A DNA stretch of 64,000 bases. Source: Tetrahymena elliotti 4EA (taxonomy: Eukaryota > Ciliophora > Oligohymenophorea > Hymenostomatida > Tetrahymenidae). The stretch is taken from assembly GCA_000231825.2 (NCBI GenBank), contig JH720308.1, forward strand, positions 186,001 to 250,000, read 5' to 3'. The notes below the pieces were generated by a model. That model was given only the letters and a program-made list of their open reading frames with translations. It was not told where the DNA came from and did no database searches. Of this stretch, positions 1 through 11,942 are shown piece after piece (positions within the stretch are counted from its first letter, which is position 1; every line of letters starts with the position of its first letter). Made by a program: the position numbers and the translations under genes.

Positions 1-303
1 TAAAAGTATTTTATTTCATTTAATGAAAAAGTAATTTAAAATGATTTTTGAGAGAGAGGAGAAAGAAACAAATATGAATAAATTAAAAATAGTACTCCAA
101 ATCCAAATTAATTCAAATTAATTGTATTAAATTTAAATAATACTTGATATGATTTGTTAATTTATTTCAATTATTTGTAGTTTTATGAATTATATTTTAT
201 CTATTTTAATTGTCAAAAATATAAAAACTGTAAAATAAATAAAAGTATATTATGTTTGATATCAATTTTTTTATTTTATTTACATTAATTTTAGAATTTG
301 TAT
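1..303. other. AT-rich intergenic DNA at window start
   Basis: AT-rich sequence downstream of the minus-strand gene that ends at 304. Nothing gene-like is seen on either strand. A 3' untranslated region of that gene probably lies here. Confidence 0.5.
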
Positions 304-2689
304 TCATTACGAAGAACAAAATAAATAATAAGGTAACGTTTTCTTTTTTACTTTTAACCATTTTTTAGTTGTTGAAGTTGAAATTGCTTATGATTTTACA
401 ATTTATATAGACGGACTATTTTCGATTAAATTATTTATTGCTGTTGTATAAAATCCATTAGTTATATTTTTAGTATTAGAATATTGTTGCTCTTGGCCTA
501 TGTTATTATTCCTGAAAAAATAAATTAATTGGCTTTTTACCTTAAATATTCTAAAAAATTTTACTTTTTGTTTGAAGCAGAAAATACTCTTCTGTGAGGA
601 GGATTAGTCCTATTCATAATAGAAAAAGTTTATCTCATAGTGAAAGAAGTATTTAATGAGTTAGCTTCTGTAAATCCTTTTTATTTTGTTGGGGAAAGAT
701 AAACCTTGCTAAACATTTATGAGTTGTTAATCTAATTTTTTTCTCTGAGAGTGAGGTTTTTCTCACCTAATATTTCTTATTGAAGTATTTTAATCGGTGC
801 TTCTGTTTTTAACAGATCTGATAGCTTGAATTTTATTTCTGGGTATATTTTTTAAAATACTTCGTCAGAGATATCAACTTCCTCTCTAGTTTTTTTTTGC
901 TACAAAATTCCTAGCTTCTTTTTTTTAGATTCATATGTTTTCATCATATCATCTGAAAGCTTTTGTATTGCTTCTTTACGATAGTCTTTATATTTTTCTT
1001 CTAATCCTTCCTTGAGTCTCAATTTTTTCTCTGCTTTTTCTTCTATTCTTTTGTAATACATTTCAGTTGTGATATAAGTACGTCCTTAAGTTAAGTAAGA
1101 TATATTCTTACAATTTATTAAATATAAAGCCCCAGTGTCATCTTAGAGCCACTCAGTTTCAAGTGTTTCTAATGTTACACTATGAAAGGTTTATAGGAAA
1201 TGAAAAATTTTACAAGTAACATATTTTTAATATTCAACTATAGAGTCATACATAAGTTTTGTCTCAAATTCCTCCTCCACATCTATAGGAACAAATTCAG
1301 AGCTGACACTACTTATTTCTCCATTAAGTATTTAAATATCTTTAAAAGCTCTATAAAATAGCTCATCATCTTTAAGATCCTCATAAATAAAAAAATAGTG
1401 CTAGTACTAAAATTTGTTCTTCTTCACTTTAATGATATTTTGAATGTAATGGACATTAGACCAAATAGGATCAATCTAAATTTATAAAAAAATACAAAAT
1501 TAATTAGTGGTATTTTCCCTCATAAATTCAATCTTAAAATAAAAGGTTTTTTGCTGAAATTTTACATAATTTGAGGCTAAAATGAGGATAAAAAAAGAAG
1601 AAAATTAAATGCTTTTTTTTTTAGAGTGTTTTTTTTCATTTAATTGTCAAAAATATTACCTTTCTTTTCATCATCAAGGTAAGGAAATCTGATTCATTTA
1701 TGACAGTTGTATGATCTTGGTCATACTTTGAATAAGAATCAAGTTTGTATATGATGGCATCTTTGTTTTCTATGGTCTACATAGATTAATTATTAGGATT
1801 TTATGCACCCAGCTATACTTCAGAAGGTCTGTTTGTAATTGACTTAGATCTTTTCTAGTCACTTCTAACTTATGTATCATTCATACCCAAAGAAGCTTGG
1901 TTTTGTTTAACTGAATATGGAGAGGAGGAGTTTTTAGAAGAATCACCTGAAGCAGCTTATGCTAGTTTAGATTTTTTAACATGACTAAACTTTGTTTGAT
2001 CTTTTTAATTTGTTCCTGTACTCTCATTTTTATTTGTTGGAGTAGAATTTGATGTGTCAAAAAGCTTTATTTCTTAAGGTCTTTTAATAAAGCGAGCTTC
2101 GTTTGGTCCAAATATTCTCATTTCTTCCAGCTTTTACTCAACTAATTATCTGTATTTAGTTCTTCTTTCATTAAAGAATTTACGTATTTCATTCAGCTAT
2201 AATTTTTCTTTTTGCTTTATAAATTTTAATTAATTATCTTTATAATTTGTATGGACAAGTAACTTAGCTTCACCATTCCAAAATAATACTGTTTCAGGCA
2301 TAAATATCCTCAGAGTTCTCTAAACCCTTTAAGGGGGTACCAATCTTTTTAATATAAAATTTAAATCAGTGTCATGATTTTTAGCAGGAGAGCCCTCAGT
2401 ATAATTATTGTTAACACCAAAATCAACTCCTGTTTCATTTAACTTTCCTATATTCTCAATATTTATATTTGCTTCACCCCCATAAAAAGTGTTGCTTGCT
2501 GAAAAATTCTACTCATGAAAACTTTAATGAGTTTATCTAAAAGGAGAAGCTTAGCTTGTATAAAATGACTTAGATGTTTTATTAGGAGAACTTTCCCTTT
2601 TTTTAAATAAAAATTATTTGCATGAAATTATTTTTTTATTTTAAATTGCTTTCAAAAAACTTCATTTTTCTTTCATTTCTTTCAAGCAT
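304..2689 (-). CDS. Uncharacterised coiled-coil protein, about 702 aa, four exons
   Basis: I do not recognise a family. Reading with TAA/TAG as Gln, the frame opens at the ATG at 2689 (MLERNERK...) and closes at the TGA at 304-306. Introns 2597-2660, 1476-1659 and 512-540 (64, 184 and 29 bases) all have GT..AG ends and restore one frame of 703 codons. The N-terminal half is Ser/Asn/Gln-rich and looks disordered. A compact middle part follows from about position 1475 to 1080, including a run beginning EWLQDDTGALYLIN, that looks folded. A Lys/Glu-rich helical stretch near 1075-920 (EEKAEKKLRLKEGLEEKY) predicts a coiled coil. The tail is again polar. The exon chain is well supported; the role is unknown. 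Confidence 0.72.
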
Positions 2690-3738
2690 TTTTTATAAAT
2701 ATAAAATTGTTAATGAATTACGCTAAATTAGGATTCTTTTTCAAACATATTTAGCAAAAACATTTGTATTAATCTCTTGCATGATTTTAAAACTAAGCAT
2801 TTAGAGCTTAATCCTTTTCTTCAGCAAATAAACTATCCAAGTATTTTGACGTTTAGTCGAAAGGTATTCTTTCAAGCCTTGGGTCTTTATCTGAAATATA
2901 TTAAAGATTTTATTTTACAATTTGAACCTAATTAAAGTGAATATGTAAACCTACTTCTATTATATTTATATGAAGGAGATGACGCTGGTGATAGAGGTTT
3001 ATGCGCCATTAATATTTTGCTATTTTCAAATTTAAAATGCTATCTTAACTTAACTAACTTAAAGGCTAAATAGTATACCTAAAAATGAAATTTTTTTTAT
3101 TCAATATTGTATGTGGGATATTATGTTAAATTTATTATTATTTTAAGGAGTATATTTTAAAAAAATTAATGATTTGGATTTATCAAAGCAAACAAAGTAT
3201 CATAATTACAAGATAGATTGATTGGAGGATTTTGAGATATTAAAAAAATATTCAATATCTAAAAATTACATTTAATAAAATTTAACAAGCACTTATTTGA
3301 TATCAAATTATTGATCATTAAAATATCGGGTAAATTAATAACTTAAGCTTAGCCATATTTTTTAAATTAAAAACAAAGGCTAACCAATAATTTTAACAAA
3401 AAAATTAATAAAAAAATAATTAGAATAAATAAATATTTTTTAGTCCATCAAGTAAAAACAAAATAAAAATATTTTATTTATTTAATAAATTTTCTTAAAT
3501 TTTAATATAAAATATAATTCTTTATGTGGAAAGATTGATTATAAATGACTCATAAATAATAAAAAATAATAATAATAAATATTTCTTTTAAATTCTATTC
3601 CTACAATCATTTAGAGACTTTATTACTTCTAATTATGTCGTAAAATTTATTTAATTCTTCTTCTTATTATTTTTTATGTTCTCTTGATATCTATTTATTT
3701 ATTTATAAAAATTTTAAAACAATTTTCCATAATTTAAT
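2690..3738. other. AT-rich spacer with one weak open frame
   Basis: Mostly AT-rich. On the plus strand one frame is free of TGA from 2716 to 3088 (about 124 codons) and passes through a less AT-rich patch near 2970-3010 (peptide EGDDAGDRGLCAIN). It has no ATG near its beginning and no obvious upstream exon. With only one stop codon, open frames of this size occur by chance, so it is not called a gene. Confidence 0.35.
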
Positions 3739-6700
3739 TCATTACTAGGCTCTGTGTATTAATACAGTTTAACACTTATTCTTCAAACTCTTCAATAGCA
3801 GTTCTCATCCAATGCATATCGTCAGAAGTGGGCTTAATTCCCTACAATTTAAACAATATTAAAAGTACAAACGATCAAAAAGATAAATTTTACTTGTTCT
3901 TCTAATTCAAATTAGATATCTGACCATATTTCTCCCATTTTGAAGTGAGGATACATTTAAATAACTTCTATTTTTTACTTTTCATCAGGAAGAAGTTCAT
4001 TTTTATCAAATCCTGTTCTGTATAATACAGCAAATATTATTGCTCTTAAGTCATATTATTCTACTTTTTCTTTTATTTTTCTTACTAGATATGCTTCTGT
4101 ACCTGCTTCTGACTCACTATCGGCTGCTAAAAGTGCTTCTTTAAGTCTAGCAAAACCTTTTGCACTTTAACCCCTCTTACCAGTTTAAATATTTATTTAA
4201 TTTCCAGTTTCAAAATCATTTACTACTCTCTTTTCTTCCATCAACAATTAAAATTCGTCTTATTTCTTTTTAGGAGCTGTTAATGGATTTAAAGGTCTAT
4301 TTTTATTTACAATAATTCCATCGTCATATTTAACCTTTATTCAAAAAATATTATTTAAATATAATTTACTCTCATATTTATTTTACTTAAAATCTATTGT
4401 CTTCTTTATTGTATATTTTTATTAGTAATTATGTGGCGTTTATCATAGTTTTTCCTGAGTTCCAATCACAAAAGTAAGGAGTTGCCTTTGGGTTCTCAAT
4501 TAAATAAGAAAGACAACTAAGAGCCATTTTTTTATGCATATCATCACAAACTTCTAAAAATTCTAATAGTACAAATAAACCTTCATTATCCAAGAAAACA
4601 CTTTCGCTCTTTCTGTTTCCTAAAATAGAGTTCCATAAACAATCAAGAATAGATACTGCATATAAGGCATAACGGGCAGAAATACCTAGATTAGAATCCT
4701 TCAAGGCATTAACAATCATATCAACACCTCCTTTTTATCTGAATAATTTTTTATTTTTATTGCAATTAATACATAAATTTGAGATGATAGAAAAACAAAG
4801 CTCTTTTATATCCAAAGGATTGTCATTTTCATTTTACAAGAATTCAATTAAATTATCCATAACTCCTTCATCTGTTATTTTTAACTTGTAAGGCTCATCA
4901 AATAAGGATGCATTGTTGAATACCCTCAAACATTTTTCTCTTTTTTCAGGATCATCTTGATTAGTCAAGAATTTAGTCAAGTAAAATAATCCGTTTTTCT
5001 CAGCAAAACTTAAAAAATTAATTAACAAAATTTTAGATCAAAATTAAAGAAAGAAAGAAAAATATACTCTTCTTTCATGTAAATTATAACACTTGAGAGT
5101 ATATTTAAGCAGTGAAGTTGAATTTCTTTTAGCTATGGATTAGACCAACGATTTACTGCGTAGCTATCATTTAAAGGGTCAATGTAAAGCAATAAAGAGT
5201 ATATGAAAGCACTCTATTTTTTTATTCAAAACAATTTTTATTATTAAATACTTTTGATTTATTTAAGATATTACATCTTTGATGGTTTCTAAGATAGATT
5301 GGTTTCCTGATTAAATGGCAGTTAGCAATCCACTCCAAATGAGCTTCTTGAATTCTAAATCTTCACTTGTAGTTGAGTAAAAAGCACGGTGATTGTTAGT
5401 TAATATTTTATCATTATAAAATTCTATTTCATCAACAGTTGCATAAACTAAAAGAGTATCAATAAATGTAGTGGGAGAGCTTACATTAGGCATAGTACTA
5501 CGCTCATCAAAATATTAAAGAGCTTTTTCATCACTAAGTAAGTAATTGATGAGAATTAAAAGCTCATTACGAAGACATTTATCTTCAAGCTTGTAGCCGT
5601 TACGCATCAAATCTTCAAAAACACGTTTCAGCTGGGTTACTATATCTTCTGCTGCAAATAACTAAATCGAACTTATTCCAACAGCTTCAATTGCATTCCA
5701 AATAATTTCAAAGCAACTTTTTACAATGTAAGATCTGAAATCATCACAGTCAAATATGACATATATGATATCTTTTAATATACCAAAGTTGCAAAACTTT
5801 TAAGCTAAATCTTTAAACATAATGCAATTAGAAATTAAATCCAATAAAGGAAGTAGATATTCATAATTTTTTTAGTAATACTGCATAGTAAATATTATAT
5901 CTTCAATAATATCTGATTTATTAATTGCTCTTAAATTTTTAGAGCCTTGATTGAGGAGCTTTTAGAGTGGACTAGGCTCATACCCTTGCATCTTAGCCTT
6001 TTCAAAATTTTCTATACATTTATTAATAAATTACTTTAAAAATTAATAATAAATATCTTTTTTTTTGTTGGTTGTATTGTTATATTTTTTTTATGAATTT
6101 CAAAACGAATGTTTATTTGATTAATTTCATTTCTTTTTTCATTAAATCTGTAAATAAGTATAGATTATATTATGTACTTTCTGCTTAAAGTATTGTATCT
6201 ATTTCTTCATCTGAAAAGTTTCTTAAGAAGATAATTGTGCTGTACCTTAAACTTTCAGTAACTTCTTCGTTCAGTATTATTTTTTCTTCAGCATGAGTAT
6301 TATAAAGCAAAGGTCTAATAGTTAAATATAAAAATAAATTAGTTATTGACTGCTATTGAGCAAAGTAAAACATTATTTGCATCTGCATCTATGAAAGTAT
6401 TGCTGAAAAACTTTCTATCTATTTAAAATTTCCTTTCAGCTTAAATAAACTGTTTTAATGTATGTATGTTTCTATATTCAAATTTATTATTGTATAATAT
6501 AAACTTAAATGGTTACCTAAACGTGTTTAAAAATTATGGTAATATAGGAACATATTTTAGTTCATCACTAGCTTTTGTTTTTTTGAAGGGAATGCTTGAT
6601 GTTTCGCATAACTTTTAAATAGCAGCAGTCATTTCTACAACTCCTCTTTTTAAATCTGCAATAGCATATGCTAACATTTTGCAAAGAGCTTCAATTTCTT

Positions 6701-6863
6701 AATAATAAAAACCTTCAGATCTCTCCTTACAAAATCTAATAATTGAACTTGCTTTCCTATCTCCGAGTTGTTCAGTATACTCGGATTCAAACATCTGTAA
6801 AACTTTATTTGCAGCCTCAAAATCAACAACTGCATTTACTTGAGTATTTCCTGCCGTACTCAT
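3739..6863 (-). CDS. CFAP69: CFAP69-like cilia- and flagella-associated protein
   Basis: Probable axonemal protein. CFAP69 homologues act in the central-apparatus region of motile cilia, which suits a ciliate. The ATG at 6863 begins MSTAGNTQVNAVVDFEAANK. Exons then give a long alpha-helical, armadillo-like protein. The most diagnostic part is at 4719-4430, with LDCLWNSILGNRKSESVF followed by LDNEGLFVLLEFLE, which resembles the CFAP69 core. The C-terminal exons include MGEIWSDIQFELEEQ, a clear 52-base intron near 3844-3895, then GIKPTSDDMHWMRTAIEEFEEQ (split here by the reader's frame, not by an intron). The end is uncertain: a 31-base GT..AG intron at 3745-3775 would give TGA at 3739-3741. 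Without it the frame stays open to about 3200 through AT-rich DNA. Several internal introns were not all placed. Confidence 0.75.
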
Positions 6864-8111
6864 AACAAAATTTTAAAGTCCTTTTATTAGTTAATTAATT
6901 ATTGAAACTATATAATTTGATAATTAATTTTCCTTTAAATATTTAATTTATACAAAACAGCATTTCAATTATTATTTTTATTAATTTACAATAATTAATC
7001 ATAAAAAATTAAATAATTTATAGCTAGCTATCTATCATTTCAGTGTATTAAAGTTAGAATTAATATCAATAATACAAATCAGTTACAACAATATCTTAAA
7101 ATGAATTTAAATTTATTTTATGACAAAATATATTTTTTGGCAAACATTCTTCTACTTCTATCAAATAAAAAAACTTCTATTTCAATTAATTTAGAAATAA
7201 TTAAAAAATTAAAGTTTAAACCTGCTTTCAAAGTCTTAATCTTAAATATTTTCGAAATTTTTTTGTTTAGTCAATCATTTTTTGAAATTTCAAATTAAAG
7301 TCATAAATAATATTTATTGAAATACATTGGTCATTAAATTAATTTAAATTTTATAAAAATAATTTGTATCTTTACATAGATTTTTTTTGCATTAATTTTT
7401 TGTATATTTTTCTAAAATTGTAAGCTAAAATCTAAAACACAAAATAATAAAAGCCATATTTACTTTTTAATTTAATAAAACAAAATTTTTTCAATTAAGA
7501 TTACAAACTTAAAGCAAAAATTAATCTAATAAAACTTTAAAGGTTCTTTATTTAATGCAGTTTATTTGCTTTTTACAGGAAATTAATTACCTATCTCTCC
7601 TCAAGTGCATTTTTTTTGGCTGGTTGATCGTTTTCTTTATTTTTAAAAAAATTAAGTATTATATTTTTTTACTTATTTTTTGATTTAATACCTAAGCAAG
7701 CTATGTTACTCAAAAAAATTTGATAAAAAATACATAGAGTTGACGAATATTCAGAGTCCAAACATATCATATAATTATTATTATAAAAAATAAATTTTAG
7801 GAAAGTCGAATAACTCTATAAAAAAAGTGTAAAATAAAATTCTTAATTTAAGAAAAAAATAATGTTTAAGCTTTTTTTGAATTTTGCATAGCTTTCTTCC
7901 TAGGTATTTGAAGATAGGTCAGGCAATTTCATGAATGATAAAATTGCATTGTTAGAATATTATTGATATCTATCTATATAGGAGAAAATAAATATTTTTT
8001 CTTTATAAAAAAATATTAATTAAAGAATTGAACAAAAATAATTAAAAAAAATCAAAAGTTAGCTAAATATTTTCAAAAAATTTTAGAAGATAGGAAAGAT
8101 ATAATAACTGC
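6864..8111. other. AT-rich intergenic region between divergent genes
   Basis: Separates the minus-strand CFAP69-like gene from the plus-strand transporter, so promoters of both should lie here. Only AT-rich sequence with short A and T runs is visible. A small open frame at 7101-7298 is Asn/Leu/Phe-rich and looks like composition noise. Confidence 0.45.
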
Positions 8112-9623
8112 ATGTTTGAATATAATAAAGATTTTCGCTCTTCTTATAGGATTAGTCCAAGTTATTGCTTTACACTTTCTATGTGTGTTTTGGGTTTTGC
8201 AAAAGTTCCCTTTCTGATTTACAAAGTTTGTAATCAATTTTACTATGATTATGATTAAATTTATAACTTTAATGATGTGTCATTCTCAAATAGTAGTATA
8301 TAATTACTTATAGGAATAGTTGGAAGTTTATTATTTCTCATGGCATTTAGCTATAAAATAAGTAGGAAATTAATGATTTTTTTATCTGAGGGATCATTTA
8401 TTGCTTATTTGGTTTTGTACCATTAAAATACATAATACTACCCTTATGCTGCTGGATTTACTCTCCCTATTTCTTCTGTGATATTTCCTTTAGTTTTAAA
8501 TGAGATATCATATGATCCTGATTACTTTAATTTAGCAAATTATCTATAACTTTCTTACATTTTTTCTTTTATATATTTTTAATTATAGTTTGATAGTAAT
8601 ACTACATTCATCATATTAATTTGCATATCAAGCTTCAGTTTAATAATTTGCTTTTGTAGTATAATAGATGAAACTACTATTTATTGGTATATGAAAGGCC
8701 ATCAATAAAAAGCAGAGTAAATTATATAGCATATGCATTGTGAAAACCATGATTTGATTAAGAGTAGATTTAGATAAAAAACTATGTTAATTTCTTAACA
8801 AGCTAGGTAACCTAGTATAAATACTAAAAAAAAGGATTTTAAGGTACTAATCTTGTCATTTCTAATCCCTTAGACTTTTGTATTTAACTACTTAGAAGTT
8901 GTCTAGCATGATAATTTGATTTATGTCTATATTATAGTTGCTTCTTTTATTGCTCACTTACTATTGCAGTTAATTGGTCACTCATTTTTGCAAAAATTAG
9001 GTTTGATGGTTTCTCTTTATTTATTTATAATTGCTTATATTGAATATAAAATTAATTCTATTGAAAATAACCTGCTGATGAGCTATATATATTTCTTTAT
9101 CCTTAACTATTTAGTGGTATCTGTTTGGCTAGTTAAAAGTTTTTAGAGAATTCGAATTAGATTTATTTGGTTATAGCAGCTGCTATTTTGGATTTCACTC
9201 TACCTAAGCTGCTATTCATATACAAATGAAGGATATTTTACAATTTAAGGTGAAAGATATCCAGTATAAATTATATAGTTATCATTGTCTTGCTTGATAG
9301 GATATTTAATTGTTTGTAATGAATGAAATAATTAAATTTTAAATCCTAATATTCTATATTTTTAAGCTTCTGTACTCTTAGCTAAAATATAGGTATTTTA
9401 CCTTTCTCTTTATCCTACTAGTGTTACTCTATTTGTCTATTATCATAAATAACTTATTATTTATATATTTATAATAGATCAATTAAGGATCTAATAACAT
9501 ACATTATTTGAATCTGCCACGTCACTTCTATTCTTACAATAAAAGAGTTAATAATACTTTATTTATTTAAATAAAAATCTAAACAAATTTGATTTATAAA
9601 AAATCATGGACACATAATTTTGA
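8112..9623 (+). CDS. Divergent MFS transporter, SLC22/sugar-porter type, 486 aa
   Basis: Probable multi-pass membrane carrier. Substrate cannot be told from sequence. The ATG at 8112 starts MFEYNKDFRSSYR. About eleven or twelve hydrophobic segments follow. Between the two halves lies a cytosolic loop with YWYMKGHQQKAEQII, in the place where SLC22 and sugar porters have their 'leaf-through amphipathic helix after SPRWL' loop. Near the C terminus LSLYPTSVTLF matches the ELYPT(x)VR motif after TM11. A TGA at 9324-9326 lies in frame but falls inside a 51-base GT..AG intron (9316-9366). Splicing restores the frame through the YPTSV motif to TGA at 9621-9623. The usual GRR/DRxGRR signature after TM2 is weak or lost (AFSYKISRKLM), so the protein is divergent. 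Confidence 0.7.
9316..9366 (+). other. 51-base intron containing an in-frame TGA
   Basis: Begins gtaatg, ends tttaag, length divisible by three. Without splicing, translation would end at TGA 9324. With splicing the transporter continues about 85 residues through a conserved MFS motif. This is inference from frame continuity and motif content. Confidence 0.65.
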
Positions 9624-9984
9624 TTCCTAATTATTCAATTTGTTAAATTTTATCCATAAACTTAATTACAATTTTTTGATCTAAAAAAATTACTCAAAGA
9701 ATCATTTGAAATAAAATATTTATCAATTAATCAAGCATTAATGGGTGTGTGAATAAATGATAGATATCATAAAAAAAGAGCAAATGGAATTATTCTAATA
9801 GTTTTAACAATGTGCCCACAAAAATTTCTGTTAAAATAAACGATAAAGAATTTGATCGAAGAATTTTGTTATTATTAAGTGAAGATTAAATATTTTTGAT
9901 TTTAAGCTTTTAATTAAAAATACAAAAAAAACAAACAAAAAAATATTTATTAGCAATTTTTTAGGAATTTTATTAAGAATTAAA
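9624..9984. other. Short AT-rich spacer
   Basis: 361 bases between two plus-strand genes. It must hold the 3' end of the transporter and the promoter of the B-box gene. No distinct element is seen. Confidence 0.4.
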
Positions 9985-11942
9985 ATGAATTTACCTTAGG
10001 AAAGCTTCTTTTTAAAGAAATTCCCATAAGTTGGCGAAGGATCTAGTGAGTGGATTTAGCTAGAATATGATCTATAGCTTGGGTTAGGATCTATTTCAGC
10101 TGTTATTAAAGACATTAAAGCTATTAACAATCAATCGTTATAATTTTAGTTTTAGAAACATAATCAAGTAAATTTATTTAATGAATTTTTTAACTTCTAA
10201 TTAGAAAAATGTTTTGTTTCTAATACAAAATAAATATTTTTTATTCTCAATTTTAAGAATAGACTCATTCTCGAATCATGGATAGATTATGAAGAATTAG
10301 AGCAAACACAAAAAGTAGAAGACATTTGTTATAAAGGTTTTGAATTTAAAGAACCCCAAAAAGGTCATGTTTTTCCAACAGGGTACATAGAATTAAAAGA
10401 CAATAATGAAAATAAAAAGTAGCATACTGTGATCATGTTTAAAATTGCAGTTGGAAGGTCTTAGTGTGTACCTTATCGCTATGAGGATATTTAAAATAGA
10501 GATTACTTAAAAGATAAAAGCAGCAACTTTGATAGTTTGTATCTTTATGATGAAGAAAATGATAAATCAGGAAGCGTTTTCTAACATAGATATGTACTTT
10601 TTGACAAAGAGCAAGTATTACCTATGTATTAAATAAAATTTGAATTTGATGATAAGAAAGAATAGCAATTATAAGTAATTTTTATGCCTATTTCTTTTTG
10701 TTTTTTTCATTTTTAAACTAAGATAGATTACTTTATTTAATCTGATCATTTTTATTTATCAAACAGCCTGTAAAATGTGATAACTATAATTGCTAAAATA
10801 AAGCTAAATATTACTGCAAAAATGATCAAGCACACTTTTGCCATGATTGCAACTTTGATATTCATAATAATAACTAGCATACATTTTATTCTAAGCATTA
10901 AATTTTAGAAATTTCTAAAAAAGAAAAAGATTTTGGTCTTTGTAATGTACGTGAACATTAAGAGACAAAATTAGAACTTTATTGTATGAGTTGTCATGAG
11001 GCTCTTTGTGTATATTGTAAAATTTAAGGTTCCCATAGTCAAGGAGAACCTGCAGGACACACCCTTGTAAGAATATCAGATGCTTATAAAAAGGCTATTC
11101 ATGAGTCCAAGGTTCTGGATCCTTAACTAGAGAAACGTAAGAATGAGTTATCAGATTAATTAAGTCAAATAGATCAAAAAATAAAGTAAATTATCTTCAT
11201 TTAAGTTTGTTACTTCATATACTTTAGGAATGAATAATTTAAATGGTTTTACTTTACTAAAAATTTAGGGATGTAAGTTCAAAATCAAAAAATATAGAAG
11301 ATAGAATATACAAACTATTAGAAGATGGTCTAAAATTATTGTAATAAAAGACAAAAGAAAAGATGTGCATTTTAATTGGCGACTAATTAGAGTTAAAAAG
11401 GCAATATGACCAAATTCAATGGATAGAATCATTTTTAAAGTATTAATAGAATGTTTTAAATCCTGCTGAATATCTAAAAGCATGGTCTAGACATAGTGCT
11501 CTCAGAAATAAAATTATTAGTATAGAAAATAAATATTAAATCGATGAAATAAGTTCTGACATTCATATGGATGCTCAACCAATCAAAATAACTAGTGAAA
11601 TTAGCATACAAAATAGCTAAGCTAAACAGAATTAACAAGATGGAAGCGATAATTAAAGCAATGCATTAAAAATGTATACATTTTATTTATTTATCTCATT
11701 TTATTTAATCATAATAAACAAAAATAAATTTTAGGGCTAATAGTTCGATATTTAGAAGTCAACTCTTAAACAATAATAGAAATTCAAGTGCAAATGCTAA
11801 AGATAAAAATATGTAAATTACTGGTTTTATAAATAATGCAGTTAATTCAAAAAATCAGATCAAAAGTTAATCTCCCTACATATAAAATCCTGGTATTGCA
11901 AACAATGGTAGTGGCTTTAATAATGGTCCTATATCAGAATGA
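9985..11942 (+). CDS. B-box zinc-finger protein with PARP/ART-like domain, 543 aa
   Basis: Five exons (introns 10168-10257, 10675-10766, 11186-11268, 11674-11734) give 544 codons from ATG 9985 to TGA 11940-11942. Residues about 60-200 resemble the C-terminal half of a PARP catalytic domain: a GF...KGHVFPTGYIEL segment, then MFKIAVGRSQCVP, then FDSLYLYD, then VFQHRYVLFDKEQVLPMYQI, which lines up with the PARP NEYIVYD..Q..PEYLI strand. The expected catalytic Glu position reads Arg, and the HGT His motif is not seen, so ADP-ribosyl transfer is doubtful. From residue 204 two B-box-like zinc modules follow (C204, C209, C217, C225, C228 with His; then CNVREHQ..LYCMSCHEALCVYC..H). A coiled coil and a Ser/Asn-rich tail end the protein. 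The B-boxes are firm; the PARP-like call is a family-level inference. Confidence 0.72.

Noticed and set aside
9324..9326. TGA as the true stop of the transporter (404 codons)
   Set aside because: It lies in a GT..AG segment of 51 bases and the same frame continues with a conserved YPTSV motif.
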